From Paracandidimonas soli (GTDB lineage: Bacteria > Pseudomonadota > Gammaproteobacteria > Burkholderiales > Burkholderiaceae_B): 64,000 bases of DNA. Where the stretch lies: NCBI RefSeq assembly GCF_004342005.1, contig NZ_SMBX01000013.1, positions 1-64,000 of the forward strand, in the 5' to 3' direction. A program made the position numbers and the translations under genes. The notes beneath the pieces are model-generated. The model saw only the letters and a program-made list of their open reading frames with translations, did no database searches and had not been told where the DNA came from. This document shows, piece by piece, positions 26,739 to 36,501 of the stretch (position 1 is its first letter; every line of letters begins with the position of its first letter).

Positions 26739-27200
26739 TTACTTGATGTGCGTCGGCGATTTGCGCCGATCTATCGCCAAACGCTCCGGCTGCCGGGGAT
26801 CCTGCAGGAAATGCAGTATGCTGCCGGTGGAAAAATCCGGCAGCCGAGTATCTTCCACCAGGATCTGCAGCGTGACGGACTGCTCGATGCCATCCAGAGC
26901 TATGTCCAATGACAGGCGAATCTCTCTCAATGTGTGGGTTTCCCGTTCTCCCAGCCGCTTTACGCCCAGCACCTTGCCCTGCACCAGAGCGACATCGCTC
27001 ATGGCAGCCAGCTCTCGCGCAAGCAGCGCCTCTGGGCTTGGCCTGGGCGCCGCCACCCAGACCAGCAGAGCAAAAACCAGCACCATGGACACGCTCATGG
27101 CGACAGCCCAAGGCGGCATTCCGCTGCCCCAGTACAGAATCCAGGCGATCAGCAAGGCGCTGACGACGACGAGGATGGTTGCAAGCTTGGCCATGTTCAT
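26739..27200 (-). CDS. Small two-helix membrane protein between vgrG and the DUF2169 gene, function unknown
   Basis: The 153-residue protein has two membrane helices (LATILVVVSALLIAWILYWG and AVAMSVSMVLVFALLVWV) within the first 50 residues, then a soluble domain of about 100 residues (VQGKVLGVKRLGERETHTLREIRLSLDIALDG ... TLQILVEDTRLPDFSTGSILHFLQDP). The ATG at 27200 shares its A with the vgrG stop, so it is coupled to vgrG; an in-frame TTG lies just before it. I do not recognise a family. The place suggests a role in effector delivery or in protecting the producer's own membrane. Confidence 0.7.
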   Translation of the reverse strand: MNMAKLATILVVVSALLIAWILYWGSGMPPWAVAMSVSMVLVFALLVWVAAPRPSPEALLARELAAMSDVALVQGKVLGVKRLGERETHTLREIRLSLDIALDGIEQSVTLQILVEDTRLPDFSTGSILHFLQDPRQPERLAIDRRKSPTHIK

Positions 27201-29542
27201 CAAGGGAAAATACTGGCGATTGCGTTGATCAGATTCAGGCCCGCCGTCTTCGTGGCCACGGCAGCCGCCTTTACCTCGCTGCCGGAGAATTCGCTCTTGA
27301 GCCCGAACGTCTTGTTGCTGAGCGCGAAAAAGTCCAGCTTCACCGCCCCGAACTGGGCGTTGAGCCCATATCCCTGCAGGCGGGCTCCCCAGGCGTCTGC
27401 GGACAGCCCCACCACGGAAGCGCGCATGGGTGTTCCTTTAGCGAAACTGTCCTGCCAGAACGAGGTCGGGCCTGAATTGACTGTCCACGAAGGCGTATTG
27501 ATCGTCACGCTGGCCGTGGCATTCACGGTTACCGCGCCGGTAATGGTTTTGTCCAGCGTACCGTTCAAAGTGCTGACCGTGGCGCCCGTCACCGTTTCGG
27601 TAACGTCGCCGGTAATCGTATCCACGATGGGCCCGGTGATGGTGCGCGTGACATCCCCCGTGATGGTCTGTGTCAGATTGCCGGTAATGGTTTCATCGAC
27701 TGTGCCCGTAGTCGTGTCCACAACGGGACCGGTAATGGTGCGCGTTACGTCGCCTGTAGTGGTCTGCGCCAGGTTGCCGGTGATGGTTTCATCGACATTG
27801 CCGGTAATGGTTTCGATGATGTTGCCGGTGAAGGTGCGCGTCTCGTCGCCATTCACGGTTTCGTTGACCGCGCCCGTCACGGTGCGGTTTGCTCCCTCCA
27901 GGAAGGTTTCGCTTTCCAACTGGTGCACTGTCGTCGTGCGCTTGCCATGCACGGTCAAGGTATCATCACCGCCGATCACCGTCGTCCGGTTGCCATCCAC
28001 ATTGTGGTTTTCGTCCGCCTCGACTTCGGTCTGCAAGTCTTTCTCCGCATGCAGCCAGATGCGCTCCTGTCCAGGACGGTCTTCGAACATCAGCGCATTG
28101 GCCGTGCTCGGATCTCCATCGCGGGAACGGCTCAGGAAGCCGCTCTGCGTCGCGTTGGCGGGCAGCTCCCATGGCGGCATGTTGCTGCCGTTGTAGACGC
28201 GTCCGATGACGATAGGCCGGTCGGGATGGCCGCCGATGAAGTCCACGATGACTTCGTCGTTGACGCGCGGCAACTGCACGCCGCCAAAGCCGCTGCCGGC
28301 CCACGGGCTGGAAACCCGCACCCAGCAGGAACTGTTTTCGTTCTTCTGGCCGTAGCGATCCCAGTGGAACTGCACCTTGACCCGTCCGAACTGGTCCGTC
28401 CAGATCTGCTCGCCCGACTTGCCCACGACACGCGCCGTCTGCGGGCCGTGCGTACGCGGCACCGGCGTCGTGCGCAGCGGCCGGAAGGGAACCGACGACG
28501 GCATGACGAAAAAATTCAGCTCGAAGCGGCTCTCCGCCTCGGGATTGCTGGCATAGCCGTTTTCCTCTATCCGGTACGCCACACCCAGCACCAGATACTC
28601 CTGGTTTTCCGACATGCGGGGATGATTGCGCAACGTGAAAAGATAGCCAGGCGCCAGGCCGCGCACATTGCTGTGCCCTTCCACCTGGACATGCTGCGCC
28701 TGCAGGGATTCCAGCCGAATGCGAGAATAGAACTCGCCCTGGTCCGGATCGGTATATCCGCCCAGCCACTCGTAGACCTCCAGGTCGCCATAGGCATGCT
28801 GGCCGGGATTGCTGCGGCGCGCATCCAGGCTCGCAGCAGGCTTCTTGAAGTCGTAATCCACCGTCGCGAACGAGCCCGGCGTGATCTGTTCAGCCGGCTC
28901 CCAGCGCGATATGTGCTGCTCTTGCGGCAGCACGGCCCGGTCCGGCCCGTAGTAAGGAATGAGGGGCATGAAGGGGCTGTCGGCATGCGCACCGATGCCA
29001 TCGCTGATGACCAGCGTATGCTGTCCATCCTGATGATCGAACCAGTAGTAGATGCCCTCGTGCTCCATCAGACGGCTCACGAAGGAAAAATCGCTTTCCT
29101 GGTACTGCACGCAATATTCCCACTTGCGATAGTCGCCGCTCAGGCGGACTTCGAAAGGAAAGCCATACTCCGACAGGACCTCGCGCAATACCTCGGGCAC
29201 TGATTTCTGCTGGAATATCTTGCTGTCCGTCGTCTGCGTCAGGTACCAAAGCCAGGGGCGCACCGTTGCGCGATACACATAGAAGCGCGATGTCGCCGTT
29301 TCCCGCCCCACGAGAGAGCAGCGCGTCACCTGCCCGTTCAAATAGCGAGCCTGCAGATTCTCCTGTGCAATCTCCAGGGTCAGTTGCTGCCCAAGCACCT
29401 GCTTGAGATCCAGAGAATGCGTGGGCAGCAGCAGCTCCACCTGGAACTCGAACAGGGAAGACAGCGCCTCCTCTCCCGTCATGCTGCGGAAATGCACTTC
29501 CGGATACTGGATGGCGGACTTGACGGTAACGATGCGATTCAT
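27200..29542 (-). CDS. vgrG: T6SS spike protein VgrG (TssI)
   Basis: The 780-residue protein has the gp27-like part (FQVELLLPTHSLDLKQVLGQQLTLEI, YCVQYQESDFSFVSRLMEHEGIYYWF), the gp5 OB-like part (DQFGRVKVQFHWDRYG, CWVRVSSPWAGSGFG, GGHPDRPIVIGRVYN), then a needle of about 120 residues built from repeats like GDVTRTITG (about 555-674). The last 105 residues (NTPSWTVNSGPTSF to INAIASIFP) are not a recognisable toxin. It heads the cargo module, so its partner effector is probably the PAAR-like nuclease. The needle is coded by tandemly repeated DNA. Confidence 0.95.
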   Translation of the reverse strand: MNRIVTVKSAIQYPEVHFRSMTGEEALSSLFEFQVELLLPTHSLDLKQVLGQQLTLEIAQENLQARYLNGQVTRCSLVGRETATSRFYVYRATVRPWLWYLTQTTDSKIFQQKSVPEVLREVLSEYGFPFEVRLSGDYRKWEYCVQYQESDFSFVSRLMEHEGIYYWFDHQDGQHTLVISDGIGAHADSPFMPLIPYYGPDRAVLPQEQHISRWEPAEQITPGSFATVDYDFKKPAASLDARRSNPGQHAYGDLEVYEWLGGYTDPDQGEFYSRIRLESLQAQHVQVEGHSNVRGLAPGYLFTLRNHPRMSENQEYLVLGVAYRIEENGYASNPEAESRFELNFFVMPSSVPFRPLRTTPVPRTHGPQTARVVGKSGEQIWTDQFGRVKVQFHWDRYGQKNENSSCWVRVSSPWAGSGFGGVQLPRVNDEVIVDFIGGHPDRPIVIGRVYNGSNMPPWELPANATQSGFLSRSRDGDPSTANALMFEDRPGQERIWLHAEKDLQTEVEADENHNVDGNRTTVIGGDDTLTVHGKRTTTVHQLESETFLEGANRTVTGAVNETVNGDETRTFTGNIIETITGNVDETITGNLAQTTTGDVTRTITGPVVDTTTGTVDETITGNLTQTITGDVTRTITGPIVDTITGDVTETVTGATVSTLNGTLDKTITGAVTVNATASVTINTPSWTVNSGPTSFWQDSFAKGTPMRASVVGLSADAWGARLQGYGLNAQFGAVKLDFFALSNKTFGLKSEFSGSEVKAAAVATKTAGLNLINAIASIFP
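27611..27802 (-). repeat. Two tandem 96-bp repeats inside the vgrG needle region
   Basis: Two consecutive 96-bp units (about 27611-27706 and 27707-27802) encode nearly the same 32 residues (VDETITGNL..TTGDVTRTITGP.VDT). They lie in a longer field of shorter GD-x-T-x-TITG repeats (27520-27880). Confidence 0.75.
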
Positions 29543-29749
29543 GGCCTACTCTCTTCCTGTATTCAAGCTGTGCGGATCCGCGTGCACGATTACCAGCCTT
29601 TCTGCCGCTCGTGCCTCTTCCCGCAAGCGCCTATCGCGCTGATGTTAGAAATGCCGCATGACGCGGACATGACAAAACCATTTCCTTACTGCCGTTACCT
29701 TATTGGCATCCCGGAAAAACATGGAAACACTTCCGTATTCCATCCTTCA

Positions 29750-32419
29750 TCAGGCAAACTCGGCCAATGCCGCCTCGTTCAGGACGTCATGGGCAAAATG
29801 CCCGTCCCTGGCCTCCACCCGGATGACGGCGGGCCTGGCAGTCTCGTCCTGCGCATCAGCACCCCGCTCCGTCACATGCATATCGCTTTCCAGCAGATGC
29901 CGGCTGATGGACGGCAGGACTTCCGCATTCAGGATGGCATCGATCATGCGCGCGCCCGATTCCCACTGCGCACAACGCGCCAGCAGCAGATCGTAGGCGG
30001 AGTCCTCGAACCGCAGTGTCATGCCGTGATGCTCGCGCAGGCGTTGCGCCACTTTGCCTATCCTGAGCTTCGCGATGTCCACGACCAGGGATTGCGTCAG
30101 CGGGTAGTAGGGAACCACGCTGAGCCTGCCAAGCAAAGCGGCGGGAAACGCCTGCAGCAGCGGGCGACGCAGCACATCCCCCAGCGTTTCCGGGTCAGGC
30201 CTGGCGCTTTCGTCATGGCAGGCCCGGGCCACCGCTTCGCTGCCGACATTGGAAGTCAGCAGGATCAAGGTATTGCGAAAATCGATGTGCCTGCCTTCGC
30301 CATCCTCCATCCAGCCTTTGTCGAACACCTGGAAAAACATTTCGTGCACGTCCGGGTGCGCCTTTTCGATCTCGTCCAGCAGCACCACGCTATGCGGCCG
30401 GCGCCTGACCGCCTCGGTCAGCACGCCGCCCTCGCCATAGCCGATATAGCCGGGCGGCGCCCCCTTAAGCGTCGAGACGGTATGCGACTCCTGGAACTCG
30501 CTCATGTTGATCGTGATGAGATTCTGCTCGCCGCCATACAGCGCTTCGGCCAATGCCAGCGCCGTCTCCGTCTTGCCTGTACCGCTCGGTCCACACAGCA
30601 GGAAAACGCCGACGGGTTTGCCCGGGTCCTCCAGCCTGGCCCTGGAAATCTGGACGCGGTGCGCAATCGCCTCCAGCGCATGCCGCTGCCCGAGCACGCG
30701 CTGCGACAGCATGTCCGCCAGATCCAGCACAGTCCTGGCCTGGTCTTTCATCACACGTCCCACAGGGATGCCGGTCCAGTCGGACACGACTTCCGCGACA
30801 ACCTGCCCGGTCACTGCCGGATGGATCAGCGGCCGTTCTTTCTGCAAGACATCGAGCTCGGCCGTCAACGCATCCAGGCGCGACCTGGAAGTCCCATCCG
30901 CGTCGTTCCCGGTTCCCATCAAGACCTGGCGCAATTCGCACAACTCCTGCGCCAGCGCCATCTCGCGGCTCCAGCGTTCGCGCAGCGCATCGCGCTCCTC
31001 GCACAACCGACCCAGCTCCTGCTCCAGGGCCTGCAGGCTGCCTTCCCGCGCCAGGCCTATCCTGACCTCGCGGCCGCGCGACCGCAACACATTTTCCTGC
31101 AGGGCGATGCGCCGGCAGACATCCTCCAATACCGGAGGCTGCGCGTGCTGGCTGACCGCCGTACGCGCGCATGCCGTATCCAGCAGCGCTATCGCCTTGT
31201 CCGGCAGCTGTCGCGAAGGAATGTAGCGATGCGACAGGCGAACCGCCGACTCGATCGCCTCTTCCAGCAGCAGGATGCCATGATGGCCAGACAACTTCAG
31301 CGCGACGCCGCGCAGCATGGCAATCGCTTTTTCTTCATCCGGTTCTTCGACCTGTATCGCCTGGAAGCGCCGCGTCAGCGCCGGGTCGCGCTCGATATGC
31401 CGCTTGTATTCCGACCACGTGGTCGCCCCTATGGTCCGCAACTGCCCGCGCGCCAGCGCCGGCTTGAGCAGGTTGGCGGCATCGCTGGTTCCCTGCGCGC
31501 CTCCCGCCCCTACAAGAGTATGGATCTCATCGATGAACAGGACGATGGGCACGGGACTGTCCTGGACATCCTCGATCACTTCGCGCAGGCGCGACTCGAA
31601 CTCCCCTTTCACGCCGGCGCCCGCCTGCAAGGCTCCCATGTCCAGCAGCCAAAGGCGCACGCCCTGCAGCGCCGGCGGCACGTCCCCGGCCGCGAGCCGT
31701 ATGGCCAGTCCTTCGACCACGGCCGTCTTGCCGACACCCGCGTCGCCCACCATCAGCGGATTGTTCTGGCGGCGGCGCAGCAGGACATCCACCATCTGAC
31801 GGATTTCCGCTTCGCGTCCCGTCACCGGGTCCAGTTCGTCAGCCTCGGCCTTGGCCGTCAGATCCTGCCCGTATTTGCGCAGTCCGCGCTCCTCCGACAA
31901 GGGCGCGCCTGGAGCGGGCGAGCCGGCGAATGCGGCATCGTCCTCGGTCGAGCCCGCGACGATATCGGGCAGGCTGCGTACCAGCACGTCCGGCACGATG
32001 CGATTCCATTCGTTCGACATGGAGGCCAGCATGCGCTGGTGCGCAGGCGTTTTCATCAAGCCTGCCAGGAGATGCCCGCCGCGTATGCGCTGCGCTCCAT
32101 ACTTGACCGAGGCGTACAGCCATGCCCGCTCGACGGCATCATCGATATGCGCGGAAAAATCCGATACGCTGGCAGCCCCGCGCGGCAGGCTTTCCAATGC
32201 GCGCAGCAAGTCCGCGGCCAGCGCCGCGTCGTCCATCCCGAAATGGCGCACGATCCTCCAGAGGTCGTTCTCCTGGCGCTGCAGCAACTGATGCAGCCAG
32301 TGCGCCAGCTCCACATAAGGATTCCCCCTGATCTTGCAAAAAGACACCGCGCTTTGCAGGCTTTCCATGAGCACGGGATTGAGCCGCTCGAAGAGCTCGG
32401 CGCGATTGATGTCAGACAT
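29750..32419 (-). CDS. clpV: T6SS sheath-recycling AAA+ ATPase ClpV (TssH)
   Basis: The 889-residue protein starts MSDINRAELFERLNPVLMESLQSAVSFCKIRGNPYVELAHWL, the ClpV N-domain that binds TssC. The first AAA domain has Walker A GDAGVGKTA and the second GPSGTGKTE; both Walker B motifs (VLFIDEIHTL, VVLLDEIEKA) are intact. ClpV disassembles contracted sheaths. The start at 32419 lies 8 bases inside the tssG end. The reading frame is open well upstream, but residues before MSDIN do not belong to the family. vgrG follows after 207 bases without a gene. Confidence 0.95.
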   Translation of the reverse strand: MSDINRAELFERLNPVLMESLQSAVSFCKIRGNPYVELAHWLHQLLQRQENDLWRIVRHFGMDDAALAADLLRALESLPRGAASVSDFSAHIDDAVERAWLYASVKYGAQRIRGGHLLAGLMKTPAHQRMLASMSNEWNRIVPDVLVRSLPDIVAGSTEDDAAFAGSPAPGAPLSEERGLRKYGQDLTAKAEADELDPVTGREAEIRQMVDVLLRRRQNNPLMVGDAGVGKTAVVEGLAIRLAAGDVPPALQGVRLWLLDMGALQAGAGVKGEFESRLREVIEDVQDSPVPIVLFIDEIHTLVGAGGAQGTSDAANLLKPALARGQLRTIGATTWSEYKRHIERDPALTRRFQAIQVEEPDEEKAIAMLRGVALKLSGHHGILLLEEAIESAVRLSHRYIPSRQLPDKAIALLDTACARTAVSQHAQPPVLEDVCRRIALQENVLRSRGREVRIGLAREGSLQALEQELGRLCEERDALRERWSREMALAQELCELRQVLMGTGNDADGTSRSRLDALTAELDVLQKERPLIHPAVTGQVVAEVVSDWTGIPVGRVMKDQARTVLDLADMLSQRVLGQRHALEAIAHRVQISRARLEDPGKPVGVFLLCGPSGTGKTETALALAEALYGGEQNLITINMSEFQESHTVSTLKGAPPGYIGYGEGGVLTEAVRRRPHSVVLLDEIEKAHPDVHEMFFQVFDKGWMEDGEGRHIDFRNTLILLTSNVGSEAVARACHDESARPDPETLGDVLRRPLLQAFPAALLGRLSVVPYYPLTQSLVVDIAKLRIGKVAQRLREHHGMTLRFEDSAYDLLLARCAQWESGARMIDAILNAEVLPSISRHLLESDMHVTERGADAQDETARPAVIRVEARDGHFAHDVLNEAALAEFA

Positions 32420-33425
32420 AGTCACCATCCGGTTCTGAATAGGTTTTGATGAAATCGGCGGCATCGCCCTTTTCCCGGCGCCACGACCCCAGCCAGGAAG
32501 AACGTCCCAGCGCTCCGCTCGCGATCGCGCCAAGGCGCACGCCCGGCACCTGGTCCGCGGCCAGCACAAGCAGCACGTCCCACGCATATTCCAGTCCAGC
32601 GTAAAGCCGCACCCACTCCTGGATGTCGCGCATCCTCCGCTTCCCCGGCAATAGATCCAGGTAGTCCTCCAGGGACAAGGGGCCTATGCACAGGCGGAAG
32701 CGATGCTGTACATCCCTGACCTTCTTGCCCAGCACAGTGTCCTGGCCAAGCCTGCCCGATACGCCCAGCCGGGTGCACGCATCCGGCTCCAGCCGCAGCC
32801 ACCCGGGCATGTATAGAAACAGCCGCACCCGCGCCCCCAGATAGCTGGACAGGATATGCTCCAGGCCTTCGGCATTGCGCGTCTGCCGCGCCAGATGCGG
32901 CGTCATGTAGAGGCGGGAATGCAGCCCCGGCCCCTTGCGGGCGGCCGAGGGAGCTTCCGCACCCATATTGATCATGCTGGCGACGTAGCGCGTGAAGTGC
33001 TGCTGCATCCTGTCCAGGTCCACGACCGGCTGGGCATCCGCCCACGCCCGGTAGAACAACAGGATCAGACGCTGGTGGAACAGGTCCGCAAAAGCGGAAA
33101 ACGCGTTGTCGCGATGATGATGTACACGCTGGTGCACATATTCCGTCATATGCAGCGGAAGCGGCCCATTGGGGCCGAACAAGCCGAAGCTGTAGATGGA
33201 AACCTGGGCAGCCCTGCCTTCTTCCGGCTTGCGCACGCCTGCAATCGTCGCCGGTGCGAACGCCATGGATGGCGCCTGCCTCACACGTACCGGCTCCTCG
33301 CGTGCCCTTCTTGCCTTGCCCAACTGGCCCTGCATGCCGCTGCGCGCTTCCACCCAGCGCAGTAAATGGAATAGGTCGTACCGATACGGCTGCGCCTGCG
33401 CATCGCTCCAGAACAGATCATCCAC
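32412..33425 (-). CDS. tssG: T6SS baseplate protein TssG
   Basis: The 337-residue protein carries the TssG/ImpH signatures YDLFHLLRWVEARSG, VSIYSFGLFGPNGPLPLHMTEYV, FADLFHQRLILLFYRAW and LGRSSWLGSW near the C-terminus. TssG holds two TssF copies in each baseplate wedge. The gene overlaps clpV and follows tssF after 12 bases. Confidence 0.93.
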   Translation of the reverse strand: MDDLFWSDAQAQPYRYDLFHLLRWVEARSGMQGQLGKARRAREEPVRVRQAPSMAFAPATIAGVRKPEEGRAAQVSIYSFGLFGPNGPLPLHMTEYVHQRVHHHRDNAFSAFADLFHQRLILLFYRAWADAQPVVDLDRMQQHFTRYVASMINMGAEAPSAARKGPGLHSRLYMTPHLARQTRNAEGLEHILSSYLGARVRLFLYMPGWLRLEPDACTRLGVSGRLGQDTVLGKKVRDVQHRFRLCIGPLSLEDYLDLLPGKRRMRDIQEWVRLYAGLEYAWDVLLVLAADQVPGVRLGAIASGALGRSSWLGSWRREKGDAADFIKTYSEPDGDYV

Positions 33426-33437
33426 GATGCGGCACCA

Positions 33438-35336
33438 TTACAGGATCGTCCGTCCGCCTACCCTGGCCGGCCAGCCGGACAGGTAGCCGCCCTGCAGGCT
33501 GGACAGATGCATTTCGGTAAAGGCGTTGATGGAAACATGCCGCGCGAGAAAGCGCTCCAGCACCGCACCGAACAGAAAAGGCGACTGCCCGGAAAAAGCC
33601 GTCTCGTCGATTTCGACTTCGACACGCACGCCCCGTCCGTAGACGATGGGCCCGGGCACAGGCATGCGCCGATGCGCGCGCCTGGCCTTGACGGAGCGCA
33701 CTCCCTGGATCTGCTTGCGCACGGCCGCATCCCCCATCTCGCCGAATGTCGCCAGGATTTCCCGCAACGCGGCAGCCCCCTGGGCCTCATCCAGGTCGAC
33801 CAGTTGCAGGTAATTCAGCCCCATATGGCTGACCAGTCGCCATGCCGCCTGTCCATCCGCCAGAGGGGCGCGCGGCCGCGACGGCCCGCGCAGCACCTTG
33901 ACCGCCTGGACCGGCGCCGAGACCCTCAGTGTGAAATCCGTGTGCAGGCCGCGCGAAAACAGCAATGGCAGATCCCGGTTGGTGCAAAGGACGTCCACGC
34001 TAAGCTGTCGCAAGTCCGAAGCGTGCGGCGCCTCGTGGCGATCCACCAGGGAAACGAAGGTCTCGCTTCCCAGATAGACCGAGCGCGGCCCCTGCCGGTG
34101 CGCACGGTCCGACACCAGCCTGGGTTCGCGCCGCACATTGAAATAGACGCCATAGTCTCCGTCGTCCGCAGAGAAAGACTGATAGAAAGGACGGAACTGG
34201 CGATCCTCCCGTGCGGACGCATGCCCGAGCACCTGCTGCACCTCATACACCTCGTAGTCGAGCGGACGGCTGCGGTCCACAACGACATGGTGTTCATGCG
34301 AGCGCTCCGTCAACGTCAGGCGATCCGCCCTGCGCGGAAACAGGTTGATGGCCGGCGTGCAATGCAACGCCAGGTCCTGCGCATCGATCACACCCTCCAG
34401 CTCCGTCATGTTCTTCGTCAGCAAAATCGTGACGGCAAACCGCTTGGTGCCTCCCGCAGGCGCATGCCCGGCGGCCGCCGTCCTTGCCTGCGACAGGCCT
34501 TTCAGGCGGACGAATTGGTAGCGGCAGGGAAAAGCGAAGTACTCCTGCAGCAGGCGGTACCCCTGGAAACCTCTGCCGTCGCCCGGCAGTAATGCTTGCT
34601 CGTCGCCAAAGCCATCATGGCTGATCACGTCCCGCCCCAATCGCTTGAACCAACTCGGCCGCGCCGAGGCCTCATGCACGACGACGCCGGCGCAATGGCT
34701 GATCATGGCCTCCAGCAGACGCTGCATGGCTCCGTCCTGGCCCGCGAGGAACAGGCTGAGCTCGTCCAGCGACAATTCCTCGAACTGCGTGCCGCCACAC
34801 AGCTCGAATTCCATGCGCAAAGCGTGGCGGACAGGGTCCTGCAACTGCGTCATCCCCCAGCGCGCCAGCGGAAGATCGACGGGGATGCCGCCCAGCGCCG
34901 CATGCGACAGGCGTATCGGCCAGAGCGTCAACTCGTGCGCAGTGCGGTATTCGCATGCCGTCTGCTCGCCCCTGGGGATCTGGCCGCGCAAGGCCGTGCC
35001 GCGCGCCAGCGTAAAACCTCGCGCGAGACTGCCCTCGTTCATGCTGGGATCGAATCTTGCGATGATCATCGATGGCAGCGGCGCAAGATAATTGGGGTGC
35101 AGCACTTCCAGCATGCGCTGCGACAAGCGCGGAAACTCGGCATCCATCTTCATCTGGATGCGCGCCGTCAGGAAGCTGAATCCCTCCAGCAGACGCTCGA
35201 CATAGGGATCCGCAACCTCCATCCCGTCCATGCCCAGCCTGCCGGCCACCTTGGGGTACTCCCGTGCGAACTCCGCCCCAAGATCCCTCAGGTATCCAAG
35301 CTCTCTGTTGTAATAATCCAGCAACCTTGCATCCAT
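33438..35336 (-). CDS. tssF: T6SS baseplate protein TssF
   Basis: The 632-residue protein begins MDARLLDYYNRELGYLRDLGAEFAREYPKVAGRLGMDGMEVADPYVERLLEGFSFLTARI, a textbook TssF/VasA opening. The ATG shares its first base with the tssE stop codon (TAATG), which fixes the start at 35336. The C-terminal part shows RGVRVEVEIDETAFSGQSPFLFGAVLERFLARHVSINAFTE. It pairs with TssG in the baseplate wedge. Confidence 0.95.
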   Translation of the reverse strand: MDARLLDYYNRELGYLRDLGAEFAREYPKVAGRLGMDGMEVADPYVERLLEGFSFLTARIQMKMDAEFPRLSQRMLEVLHPNYLAPLPSMIIARFDPSMNEGSLARGFTLARGTALRGQIPRGEQTACEYRTAHELTLWPIRLSHAALGGIPVDLPLARWGMTQLQDPVRHALRMEFELCGGTQFEELSLDELSLFLAGQDGAMQRLLEAMISHCAGVVVHEASARPSWFKRLGRDVISHDGFGDEQALLPGDGRGFQGYRLLQEYFAFPCRYQFVRLKGLSQARTAAAGHAPAGGTKRFAVTILLTKNMTELEGVIDAQDLALHCTPAINLFPRRADRLTLTERSHEHHVVVDRSRPLDYEVYEVQQVLGHASAREDRQFRPFYQSFSADDGDYGVYFNVRREPRLVSDRAHRQGPRSVYLGSETFVSLVDRHEAPHASDLRQLSVDVLCTNRDLPLLFSRGLHTDFTLRVSAPVQAVKVLRGPSRPRAPLADGQAAWRLVSHMGLNYLQLVDLDEAQGAAALREILATFGEMGDAAVRKQIQGVRSVKARRAHRRMPVPGPIVYGRGVRVEVEIDETAFSGQSPFLFGAVLERFLARHVSINAFTEMHLSSLQGGYLSGWPARVGGRTIL

Positions 35337-35932
35337 TACCACCGCTCGCCTTCCTTGATGTCGGTCGTGCCGCTTTCCAGATCGATATCGGTGCGGAACA
35401 GGAATTCCTGGGGATAAGGCACGCACCACAGCAAGCCGCGTATATCGAAGCTCAGCACATTGTTGTTCATCATTGCCGCCTCATCGTGTACGCAGCGAAC
35501 CTCCAGCCGGTCCGGCAGTATCCGGGGCTCGAACGTCACTATGGCCTGGCGCAGCGACATCTCCATGTCGGACCAATCGATTTCCGACATGCATTTCCCC
35601 GCCAGGGCCCGTACGCCGAAATTGAGCGTGGACGACGCCACATGCCGGAATCCCTCCAGCGCATGGCTGCTCTCCATGTTCGCCGTATTCAACAGCCATC
35701 TCAGATCACGCAGTACGGCCTTGCGCAGTTCCGCATATGACATGACCTGCAACGTCGCACTCTCGCGTCGCTGCTCCGGAGCCGCATCGGTCAATCTGTC
35801 CAGCAGCGCGGGCTGCAACCTGTCTTTGACTTTGCGTGCGCCGCGATGCGCTTGAGCGGCAGGAGCGCCTACAGTCTCATCATGAGCATCCAGAACTTGC
35901 ATGAAACTCCATCGAATTAGGTCGCGCGGCAT
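35336..35932 (-). CDS. tssE: T6SS baseplate protein TssE (gp25-like)
   Basis: The 198-residue protein has the gp25-like core: LRRDL-like VLRDLRWLLNT, FRHVASSTLNFGVRALAGK, SLRQAIVTFEPRILPDRLEV. TssE starts sheath polymerisation on the baseplate. A second start 30 bases downstream (MQVLDAHDE) is also possible and would give 188 residues. It is coupled to tssF. Confidence 0.92.
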   Translation of the reverse strand: MPRDLIRWSFMQVLDAHDETVGAPAAQAHRGARKVKDRLQPALLDRLTDAAPEQRRESATLQVMSYAELRKAVLRDLRWLLNTANMESSHALEGFRHVASSTLNFGVRALAGKCMSEIDWSDMEMSLRQAIVTFEPRILPDRLEVRCVHDEAAMMNNNVLSFDIRGLLWCVPYPQEFLFRTDIDLESGTTDIKEGERW

Positions 35933-35997
35933 TCATGCTCCCGAGGAGATGCATGCCGCATTACGACAGGGGCCGCTGACACGGCCCCCGCCTGTCA

Positions 35998-36480
35998 TCA
36001 AGCTTCGCGGTTCTGCTTGATATCCCAGGCAACCAGGCTTTCCGCGCCCTTGTTGCCGGATTCGGTCTGTTCCCAGTACTGCTGCTTCACGCGCGCGGCC
36101 TGGAAGGAATAATTGACCAGAACGACTTCATCGTCGACACCGGCCGACAGTTGCACCGATGTCGCCAGAACCTCTTCCAGCGTGATCTTCGTGTACTCGA
36201 CTTGCTCGCCGCCGGCCTTGCATACCGACACTTCGACCTTGCCCAGGTGCTTGCCGCTGGCGCAGTGCTTCATGACGGCAGGCGCAGCCTTGTCGATACG
36301 AGCCACGACATGCAGGTCATTGAAGGAGGCCTTGCCCGTACCGCCGCCGCCGCCCGATGCCATGCTTCCGGGCTGGTTTGCGCCCCAAGCGAAAGAAACG
36401 ATATCGATCCAGTCCTTATGATTGGAATCCCTGGACTCGCCATTGGCGCCTTCGATCTTCATGAACATATCAACAGACAC
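35998..36480 (-). CDS. hcp: T6SS tube protein Hcp (TssD), GTG start
   Basis: The 160-residue protein forms the secreted inner tube. It reads MSVDMFMKIEGANGESRDSNHKDWIDIVSFAWGANQPGS with later KHCASGKHLGKVEVSVCKAGGE and EQTESGNKGAESLVAWDIKQN. The GTG at 36480 is chosen because an AGGGAG ribosome-binding site sits 6 bases before it and SVDMFMKI matches other Hcp starts; ATG codons lie a few residues later. Upstream is a copy of the dispersed leader element. Its separate leader fits the high expression expected of Hcp. Confidence 0.95.
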   Translation of the reverse strand: MSVDMFMKIEGANGESRDSNHKDWIDIVSFAWGANQPGSMASGGGGGTGKASFNDLHVVARIDKAAPAVMKHCASGKHLGKVEVSVCKAGGEQVEYTKITLEEVLATSVQLSAGVDDEVVLVNYSFQAARVKQQYWEQTESGNKGAESLVAWDIKQNREA

Positions 36481-36501
36481 TGTTTTCTCCCTGTATGAAA
36501 A

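Noticed and set aside
27520-27880. CRISPR-like array
   Set aside because: The repeats are in frame within vgrG, have no spacers, and encode the needle repeat.
29384-32449. Open frame of over 1000 codons on the plus strand opposite clpV
   Set aside because: It is the complement of a GC-rich conserved gene, with no family resemblance and a composition dictated by clpV codons.
32420-32587. Longer ClpV beginning 168 bases upstream
   Set aside because: The extra residues lie inside tssG and do not belong to the ClpV N-domain; MSDINRAELFERL is the family start.
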